This document shows positions 1 to 9,200 of a stretch of DNA of 64,000 bases, piece after piece. This DNA comes from Acanthaster planci (taxonomy: Eukaryota; Echinodermata; Asteroidea; Valvatida; Acanthasteridae). Below the pieces are notes generated by a model. That model made no database searches. It saw nothing but the letters and a program-made list of their open reading frames with translations, and was not told where the DNA came from. How positions within the stretch are numbered: position 1 is the stretch's first letter; the number at the start of each line of letters is the position of its first letter. A program made the position numbers and the translations under genes. The DNA is taken from positions 672,253 through 736,252 of the forward strand of contig NW_019091462.1 in assembly GCF_001949145.1 (NCBI RefSeq), in the 5' to 3' direction.

Positions 1-258
1 TGCCTGGGCATCTGCAAAGGACTTAATACTTTCCTCTACAACATCGGAAAAACTTCCAATGACTTTTGCGATTCTTGCGGAACTATCGATGATGTCAAAC
101 ATTTCCTGCTTGAGTGTAATAAGTTCAATACACAGACAGACCGTCCAGAAAACACTAGGTTTAACCGACGCTCAAATGAATCTCACACAATTATTAGGGC
201 AAAAACATTTCTCCCATTAAACCTAAAATACATCCATAATTGTAATGTCAATGTCTAA
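1..258 (+). pseudogene. 3' end of non-LTR retrotransposon ORF2 (partial)
   Basis: Frame 1 is open from the window edge to a TAA at 256-258 (85 codons). It carries a cysteine/histidine motif of the form C-x2-C-x8-H-x4-C (around FCDSCG ... KHFLLEC). Motifs of this kind sit at the C-terminus of the reverse transcriptase protein in several non-LTR (LINE-type) retrotransposon clades. The segment would lie after the reverse transcriptase thumb, and the upstream part lies outside the window. No frame break is visible in this piece. Family assignment rests on motif recognition only, and the clade is not resolved. Confidence 0.6.
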
Positions 259-725
259 CTGCTCCCTTTAGAGTCTTTATTCCTCCTTGATTTTGAGATT
301 ATTGCACATGTGTGGGAGAGGGGGCGCCAATGGTTGGCTGGACACAGTGTCGCCTTTCATCACCTGAAGGTGTTGCGGACCTGCGAAGAACCCGGTGGGG
401 CCCGGGCCCTTAAATTGCACGGTACACGGTCCGACCTTGCAGGGCACCAGCGACACTGCATGTTCGAAGGATCATTGGCGTTACCTCTTCTCTTGCTCAC
501 ATGTTAATGCCTTTCTGTTGTAGCACTTTTTAATGTCCTTTTCTTTTTCCTTTCTGGCTCTCATAATATCCACTCTTTTAAGTCTTTACTGTCTGATCAA
601 GTGTCTTTAGCTATTTGAATTTCTAGCCGTACTACCACATGGCTAAGCGACCTTTTTGCTAATGCCATAAAGGGCACTAGCGAATGCCATACATGCCGTT
701 AATTCTTCAACAACAACAACAACAG
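259..725 (+). mobile_element. 3' UTR and (CAA)n tail of the same retrotransposon
   Basis: After the stop codon comes about 450 bp without coding character, including a GC-rich stretch near 310-440. It closes with a (CAA)n run at about 708-723. A short 3' microsatellite tail in place of poly(A) is typical of RTE/CR1-like elements. The boundary with unique DNA is therefore placed near 725. No target-site duplication could be tested because the 5' end is outside the window. Confidence 0.5.
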
Positions 726-811
726 GTCCAGCAGAGTGTTACATTGACATGGTTGAGAGTGGTGGTGTGGAAGATGAAGATACAATGGACCTGATGGTGA
801 CAGACAACTGA

Positions 812-2314
812 ACAGTGCCAGTACATGCAGGTCAAGAGCGATCTTAGGAAGTACCTGACAAGGGACTTCATAGAGTGTCTACCACCACATACCCACCATT
901 TCTGTCCATTAATTATCTGTGCAATCTACTCAGATTGGCAGTCTGGCACTCTCAAGCCTTCTGTAAGTCAAAAACTTTTTATTTACATGCATGTACATCT
1001 ACAGGGCACGTAAGAAGTGTACTTATTTCATTTCACTTTAAGAACCCATGGGTCTCCGTCATAGAGTGAATAGAGTGGCACATGCGAACGGCCACAGTAC
1101 TTCAATGTCCCCCACACAGTGCACATCTCCAACAATCATTGGTGCACAGTACCACCGCGGCTAACCCGTACCCAAGACTTCACAATGGCAATGTTCATTT
1201 CATTTGAAGTTCATTTCTGGTATTGTCAACACTTGTTAATTCAATTTTTTTTTAAAGTTACAACTATATTTAAACGTTGGGCATCAAAGATCCATTTGAA
1301 TTGTCTGATTGTTACTTTTCTGGTTGGTGTCATTTCTGATGGCTGTCATAATTAATTCCTACTGGTAGTCAGCCCCTTTCTGGCCATTTCTATTCTCTCA
1401 TTTTAGTGCCTTCAGTGATTTGGTAGTGCACACGATCTAATCCGTCAGGAGCATTCGTACAGTGTTGGAATAGGAAACTTATCCCTATTCAGGTCTGAAG
1501 TTCTGAAATTGAAAAAAGTTATTCTTTACGTAAAAAAAGTAGAGACACAAAAAAGAAAATGAGAATTGACGATTACTTCAAAAAAATGTTAATTCTTTGC
1601 CAGTAAAAAAAGAGAAAAAAGTGCTTCACTTATTAAGTATACTGTGGCAATGAGTTGTGTAATTTCATGCACACAGGTCAATGTACTGTTTGGTGTTATT
1701 ATCCTTGAAACTCAGAAATTATCTCCAGCAGGGAAAAATTATTTATTCATGGTTGAGGGGCGAATCAGAGAATAAATTGAAATCTTGTTCTTTTTTCCAA
1801 ATATTTCACTGTTTCAAAAGTGGACCAGCCATAATGGATCTAAAAAACTCTCCACACAATGAAGACTTGATACGGCATTTGTACAAGAAGGTTGGGTTTA
1901 ATGGGAATTTGGGATTCTAACATTTTTGAACTTTGTATTGCAAAAAGAGCTACGATCTGGTACTATACAAGTAGACAGAGTTCTAGTGTTACACTTAAGA
2001 ACTGAATTGCTTGTCAAAGATCTGTGCCTTTTATTGCATGACTTGGGAATCTAAGAAATGCTGCGACACATATTTTTAAAACTGTATTACATGTAAATGC
2101 ACACAGTTGCACACATTTGTTTTGAACTTTTGAACAAAGCACATTATAAAAGAAAGATAAATAAGGGAGATTTTAAACTATGTAAGCAATTCTGAGAGTG
2201 AGGAAATAATATTTTATAGTTACAATTCAACCTTGATTGAATTGAAGTGTATAACAAAATGTTATTGTGAATACGGGAGACAGTGACACTAATGATGGTA
2301 TACAACGCAGTGTT
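812..2314. other. non-coding stretch
   Basis: AT-rich DNA with only short, unconserved open frames. No RNA gene or mobile-element end was recognised. Confidence 0.5.
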
Positions 2315-2345
2315 ATCTTGTATGGTGTTCCATATGTGCCATCCG

Positions 2346-2412
2346 GGGTCGCATTTTTCAACCGCCATCGCATTTTTCAAGCGCCATCGCATTTTTCAAC
2401 CGCCGTCGCCTG
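2346..2412 (-). repeat. 19-20 bp tandem array, left arm
   Basis: About three and a half units. Read on the minus strand they have the form GCGATGGCGGTTGAAAAAT and are the inverted partner of the array at 3228-3413. Confidence 0.75.
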
Positions 2413-3227
2413 TCATTGTGAATAAGCCATTAATCATCAGTGGTCAACCTTGGTCCAGCCGGACCTGAAGTTGTTGACTTGGATGTGAAAAGTGTGCGTA
2501 CATATTTTTAATGATTATGGAAACGGCTAAATTAGCATGTATGCTGTTTAACTGTTTGTAAATAAATTAACAGCCCTTTAATGAACCCGATTAGTCGTGG
2601 AAGTTCACCTTGCTCAATTTGGTTTCTCACTTCTGCAAGCATTTTGAGTAAAAAATGTCCCCGTACTGATGATTACTAGTTGCTACAAAAATCGAACTCA
2701 GTATGGTAGGCCTATTGTTCACTCTGGTTGGTATAGTATTTGCCATCTTGCAGACATGCTTCCTGAGGGAGCGTTTATCTCAGTACGGTCTATAATTTAA
2801 AAATGTAACTACTCTTGGTGAAGAAATGTCACGCACCATAACTTTGAGAAATTTTACGTTTTCTTGGTTGAAAGAAGTTGTCAGCAATACAAAAATCGCG
2901 CACAGTTTTCCGAAAATACTTTTTGAACCATGAAAATCTGTCCAGAGGAAGCCAAGACTGATCTTATTTTTTCATTACAGTGGTAGAAAGGTATTTCGTC
3001 GTAGCTGCTGCTTCTTGATTGACCCTGGGGTTACACGTACATGTACATGCGTTTCGGTCTAATTTTCTTTTTTCTGTGACAAATGTTGCTGTACGTGTGA
3101 GAATCTCCACAACAGATAACTTTGTTCTTTATTAGACCAGTTTTCGAGTGTTTTATAATAAGCTGGCGGTACTGGTGATGGACGAGATCCTGGCCTCCAT
3201 AGGTCTTTCCGATGAAGTTATGAAAAA

Positions 3228-3413
3228 TGCGACGCCCGGTCAAAAAATGCGACGCCAGTTAAAAAATTCGACGCACGGTCAAAAAATGCGATGCACGTTT
3301 GAAAAATGCGACGCCCGTCGAAAAATGCGACGGTGGTTGAAAAATGCGATGCCGGTTGAAAAATGCCACGCCCATCGAAAAATGCGACGCCGGTTGAAAA
3401 ATGCAACGCCGGA
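3228..3413 (+). repeat. 19-20 bp tandem array, right arm
   Basis: About nine diverged units with consensus GCGACGCCGGTTGAAAAAT. The GAAAAAT part is nearly constant, while the middle four to five bases (CCGG, CCAG, CCCG and similar) vary. The array is free of stops in more than one frame, which explains the arginine/lysine-rich open frames seen here. I do not regard these as coding. Confidence 0.8.
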
Positions 3414-3440
3414 TGGCACATATGGAACACCATAATCTGG

Positions 3441-5550
3441 TGAGTTTTATATACTTAAATGCTTTCAAACTTGCAAATAATCTGTATCCATAGTTCATTG
3501 TACATTCTCTTTCAATTGTGGATACCTATTTTATAGCCAAGTTGTGAAGTTGGTGAAGAAATTACCAGCCACTAGCCAATCAGATGCTGCGTTTTGTTCA
3601 TGCCACCAAGGCTAGCCCAGAAAATGGTAATTCCCCGGAGAAAGTAGTGTTTGAAATCCGTAATCATCAGCTTCATCAAAGCATAAGATTGAAAAGTACA
3701 ATCCTCAAAGGTTATGAAAACATGTATAAATCTATTTAAACAACATTTGATGGCAGTAAAAGCAGTGGAAATGACAATAATTTAAACGTGAAATTGGCCT
3801 CAAACTGCCAACACCGCTTGAACATGAGATGTACATTTCGATACCCACTGGGCACAGATCGAAAAAAGACCACTGCTGTTCCATCAATTTCCATGAAATT
3901 AAGCAGAAATATACATGTAGCTTAATAACAAAGAAACAATAATATACTTTGAAGCAATAATTTACTCCCCTTCTGTAACTGACCAATGCATTTGATGCAA
4001 CAATTTTAGCAAAATTTCGAGACAAAAATTTAGGATTTTCCATTCCAACTTAGTTGCCATATTGAACTGAAGGGAGTTGTGGGAAAGCATGGACTACAAT
4101 ATAAAAAAAGTCAAAATCCATGACGATTTCACCCCAAACGAAGCAAAAATAGACATCCCATCATTGGAACTGTTCAGAGATCTGTCAAATTGAAAATGAG
4201 GCTGAGTGCCAATACTGAATGGGCATTCGCATGTCAAAGAGGGCAGTGTCTATGTCTAGCTGGCAAAATAACCTGTGGTTGAATTTAGCAAAAATGTATG
4301 TATAAAACATGTAAGTATATTAAGTTTTCCACATTAAAAAGCTTGCCTAGCCACAATTTAAAGTGAAAGAAATGGGGCAAAATTAGTCCTTGCTATCATG
4401 ATCATACAATGTATGTAAGTTATTAAGTAGTAGCATGAGTAGGCCCAAGGCCTACATCTACAATTCGCCTTCTAGGTTAAATATTATAACCCATGTCTAA
4501 TACATTGTCAGATGCACAGACCATAATACGTCCGACAAGGATTTGATTTTAGTTTCCCCTTTTTTACGAAAAAGGTGCAATGGCACTGAGAAAAGCGTAT
4601 CAAACAGCACACGAAACCTGCGGATATCACACAGAAGGCGGAAGGGCCGATGCGTTTATCTGAATTTCTGGCACTGTGGCAGTGAATAAAAGAGTTTCGA
4701 ACATCTTCACTGAAAGTTTCAAATCCAGTTAAGAAATATCTACAATGAAGTTTAAGCAAACATACCTTTTTTTACAATAAGTTACTGTAAAAAGCGCAAT
4801 TCATCGTTTTTATTTCAGCCGTCGCACACACGGTACACACAATGCATTTATCAAGTTTTATCATCGAAGCGTAGGTGATGACCTTATAAATTGGCTGTTG
4901 AGGGCGCTATTTATGGCTTTAAGTTTCATTTTTCAGAGCAACATGCAGTCGTTTTTCAATGTTTGTATCAGTTGACACCTTCCTTTTTTTTTTACTTTAT
5001 CACACATTTTTATACCACCAATTTAATTTCATATCGTTTCTTACTGGATACAAATTAAATCTAAAACAAAACAAGTGGGGGACCTTGACGTTTCGACAGA
5101 TAAGGCAATTTTTCTGAAACACAAAATGCGAAGCATATTCAAGTTGGCTTTGCAAGTTAAAAAAAAATCATTGCTAGAAAACAAAGCACCATTACGAAAC
5201 TGAATTTACGCTAGGAGTTGAATGGAGCAGAAACAAAAGTTTGGAAAAGTCCGACCTTATGGCATAACTAGGGTAAAATCTGAGGGTGGTACGCGGGCTT
5301 GGACACATTCTTCCAACTCCAGGGGTCAGCCTCAGTAAGTGAAAGAAAATAATCGTGGCCGGTATACTATGGATTCATGTAGTTTTTAGTCCATTTCACA
5401 ATTTTAAATGGGGGGATAAAGGGGCACAGAATTGGGGGATGGACACTCATCAGTAGCTTCAGGTGGAAGGAGGTCAACTTCCAGGTATTTTCAAGCAAAT
5501 GGGTGATTTTCGATCCTTTTTCCATTTCTTTTTTCGCTCCCTCTCATTTA

Positions 5551-5587
<37 letters not shown>

Positions 5588-6037
5588 TTTTCCTCCATGT
5601 CCCAACCCCCTCCTGCATCGCCCATTGAAAGGATCGAATGTTCAAGAAAGCATAACAAGATGCAACTTTAAGTCAAAGGCTAAAAATATCTTCAAAAGGG
5701 GTAACTCGACAGCCGCCATCTCTGGCATATTTTTACCTCAATATTCGCTCCATGACTGTTCCTTTAAAGAATACCCTGGTACCCAGACTGCTTGCGTCTC
5801 TGTCATAATATTCCAAGCAGGCTTGGAAACAACATGCTTAGAACCAGACTTACTTAATTCAATAGAAAAAGGGCGCCATTGTACGTACCGGACTGCGCTA
5901 AAAATATGGTCGAGATGTAAGGGGTGACGGTCTTTGTTTCCGTGCGTTTCCTGTTCAAACTGGAGGCTAAAAATGATCCCAAATCGGTGAAAGATCTCTC
6001 TAAATTCCAGCTGCTTGCCTTGGAAGGCATCAGGCAT
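3441..6037. other. intergenic region upstream of the ankyrin gene
   Basis: No gene recognised. It contains a (TTA)n microsatellite at about 5553-5583. The last few hundred bases before 6038 probably include the promoter and 5' UTR of the ankyrin-repeat gene, but no TATA box or defined start site can be supported. The long open frame at 5463-5927 runs through the microsatellite and resembles nothing known. Confidence 0.45.
5553..5583. repeat. (TTA)n microsatellite
   Basis: About ten uninterrupted TTA units inside a T-rich stretch upstream of the ankyrin gene. Confidence 0.9.
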
Positions 6038-6241
6038 ATGATGGAGAAGTCACCGGCCCTAGGATTCTGGGACAAGTCCAGCGAAGATCAACTCCGTGGT
6101 CGGTTTCCTGTTCACCGTGCGTGCCGTGATGGAGATACTGCGGCTTTGTCGGTACTGTTGGCGCACGGGGAGTATGACTTGTACACAGAAGATCATTTCT
6201 ATGGTTGGACTCCAGCGCACTGGTCAGCATATTACGGCAAG
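6038..6241 (+). CDS. ANKRD10: ANKRD10-like exon 1
   Basis: Start codon to donor AAG|GTACCT, phase 0, 68 codons. It encodes the first ankyrin unit (FPVHRACRDGD to HWSAYYGK). An in-frame stop at 5918-5920 with no intervening ATG fixes the start at 6038 or 6041. Confidence 0.85.
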
Positions 6242-9200
6242 GTACCTAGACACAGTAAAATGTGCAAACGTCGACTCATTTGTTGACTGATAATCTAGCC
6301 TTGCTTTGCTCTGGCCAGCTAGACAGTCATGACAGTAGTACACACTAGTCTGAGTAACTTGGAGTTAGACCCTACAAATTGCCTTTTTTAACATTTGAAA
6401 ATGGTCAATATCAATCTCGTTTAGGCTTATTTCTCCTTGTAACAATACAGTAAATATCACAATTTTACAGTAATAAACTGATAAATGTGGATGGGGCGTC
6501 TAAAATTAAAAAGCAGACATGACAGAGCTTGTCTAGTATGCTAGTGACTAGTGGCCCCAGAAATTAAATTAGGCCTAAATAACAACTACAAACACACACA
6601 CATGTATTCACACTTATACAAACATGTACATGTAAGCATAGCAGAGACTACAACTTCAAAGGGACAAAAACATAAACCAGTAAAACCTGTTAATGGGTGA
6701 TAAGTTTACAGGTATATCCAGTAAGTGGTAAGTAATTTTTATATTTGGGTCATTCCATTAAGTTCGGGTACAGTTTGTGACGGCGTCCCTTGTTACATCG
6801 GTAACTTTTATTGCCCATTATTTTCACGTTAAAACTGATTAAGTCATTATTATTAGGCAAAGATGAAGCACACTACTACAAAAACCTTGCAAGATTTAGA
6901 ACAATGTCAATTTAGAATCCACATGCAGGGAAAAAAGATGTTTATTTTCATTGATGTAACAGGGGACGCTGTCACAAACTGTTCCCGAACTTCGTAGAAT
7001 GACCCATTTGTGTATGAAAGGATAGACTGCAAATATTTTTTAATGAGAGATCCTGTGAATTCCATAGTTCAGCATGTTCAGGTCCTTTATGCCTAACTGC
7101 ACTAGCAGCAAGCTTAGTGCGTGAAGAAATGTAGTTGTAGTGTGAACATTATCAAGTAAATTAGTGATGAATATTTACGTTTTTGTGAACATTGAGCAGA
7201 TAGATTTCAGGAGTTTGTAATTACATATATTAATGGTTATAATTAATATTATATTTGATGCATTAACGTACATGTAGCTACATGTAGTTAGAATAAGTAA
7301 ACATCACCAATTTTTAACACTTTACATTTTAAAAAGAGAATTGCAATGCTCATAAACATTGCTGAATTAATTATTCGCAATACTCTTTTTTGAAGTTTTA
7401 GTACTCTATCAGGGCAGTTCCACAGTGGCCCCATTCAAATATTCATTGAGTAGGGTAATACTAATGTGTTACTTAAAGTCCTTAAAATATCAGATGGAAG
7501 AAAACTTACACCTTGTTCCAATGTTTCTTGATACAAAAGAACATCTGTATGTAATATGTATTCTCCAAGAAAGGTTATTATCGATGTAAAGTCCCAGGAA
7601 TTTTACACAGTCAGTCTGGCTGATGGTCAGGTGAGGACAACAGGATATTCTGCAACTGGACCAGAATGAATTTGTTACAAGACTGCTGTTTGAATGTCAT
7701 AAACATCTATCAGTCATGTCAGTGGCAATAGGCCTAAGGCCTAGGCCCCTACTGCAAAACCTGTTGAAGTTGAAACTTACACATTAATACAACACTTTAG
7801 ATCTGCTCAACATGGGGTAACCATTAATAGTCCAAGTAATAATTTGTTAAAGACTTTAAAGACTTGATTTACATGTAGCATAAGGCTCTGCTTTACCTAT
7901 ATTGACAGTTGGACTGTTTACAGTTGCTTGTTACTGCTGGAGTGAATTTTGACGTAGCAACACAGCGCTTCCATCAAACCCCAGCCCATGTTGCAGCATT
8001 TGGTAACCAACCTCACTGTCTAATGTGGCTCATCCAATCAGGAGCCAGCGTGAATGCTCAGGTACCAAGTCACCACAGCCTTGTTTTGCTTATATGTTTC
8101 ATTTCTTGAGAGTATTATGAATTGTGCCTAAATGATGCTGTGGCCCTTGCAGTTCTTTTGATCACATTTGCACTCTTAGAAGTTGCCCCACCAGGGCAAA
8201 TAATCACACAAAGTTCATTTGTACTACATACCTGCGGTCATATTTCTGGCATAATGCTTCAGAGTTGTAACAATTACACCCCAAAACGCAGGCAGTCTTT
8301 CTTTAAATGTTTGCTATTTTGAATTTACATCTTTGACTAGATGCAGTCTGTTTTTTTGTAAAAGCAACATGTCAAACACTTTACAGTAGAAGAGAAGTTG
8401 AAGATCTTGAAATTTGCTGACCAAGTTGAAAGCTTTAAATAACTTTGACTCAGTTTGAAAATGCCATTGCTGTTACGTGATAGTGATTATTTTTGACTTT
8501 TTGTCTTGACAGGACTACCTTGGAGAAACCCCAGTCCATAAATCAGCCAGAAGTGGTGGAATAGAATGCCTAGGGATCCTCAAAGCCAATGGTGCAATCT
8601 TCAGGTAACCTACTGATAAAATGATGTGTGACTCAAGCAAAATTACAAGGGTTTCCAAAATTGTTCAGAGGCAAACTTTAGAAGGCATTGGAAAAGCATC
8701 ACTGTTGTGTATTTCATAGACCAAGACCAAACAAATAAATTGGAATAAATAATTTGTAACCTTTAACATTCAGGATAGCGAACAACAATGGCCACATGCC
8801 CAAGGATCTGGCGCTATCCTGCAGCAATGAGCCCTGTGCACTGTACATGCAACAGGTTGAGGATTCCCATCATGTTCCCAATGGCTTCTCTAGTCGTGAC
8901 CTGGGCAGAAAGAGAGGTACAGACGACATTGTCAATGGTGATTTGAAGAAGGCGAGAACAGAAGATGGCGTGGAATCACTGCCTGCTTTCAATGGAAAAC
9001 CCTCCAACGGAACAGAAAGTAAGATCCCTAGAATTTTTCTGCATGTTTGAGAATGTGGAAAACCCAGTAGATATTGTAAAAGAATTTTCTGTGTTTAAGT
9101 TATATCATTTTTGCAAAATGTATGCCAATTTACAACTTTAAGAAAAATTGTATAATGTTAATTAAGAAATGGGTTCCAAAGTGGATCATAAGGTTATAAT

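Larger units (their letters stand above)
2321..3434. mobile_element. foldback-like element with tandem-array inverted ends
   Basis: The left end reads TATGGTGTTCCATATGTGCC and the right end is its reverse complement, giving a 26-bp outer inverted repeat (through ATCCGG). Inside each end lies an array of 19-20 bp units of the type GCGACGCCGGTTGAAAAAT, in opposite orientations: about three units at 2346-2412 and about nine at 3228-3413. The flanks carry a near-identical hexamer, ATCTTG (2315-2320) against ATCTGG (3435-3440), suggesting a degraded target duplication. The roughly 800-bp interior has no recognisable transposase. This fits a non-autonomous foldback-type DNA element, although an inverted minisatellite pair cannot be excluded. 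Confidence 0.6.

Noticed and set aside
3148-3498. Overlapping Arg/Lys-rich or Phe/His-rich repetitive open frames on both strands, superficially also like a CRISPR array.
   Set aside because: They are translations of the 19-20 bp tandem array in several frames. Units are contiguous with no unique spacers, and the context is an animal genome.
5463-5927. 154-codon open frame on the plus strand upstream of the ankyrin gene.
   Set aside because: It begins in low-complexity sequence, runs through a (TTA)n microsatellite (poly-Ile), and shows no family resemblance.
5924-6037. N-terminal extension of the first ankyrin exon.
   Set aside because: The extension has no ATG after the in-frame stop at 5918-5920; the first ATG is at 6038.
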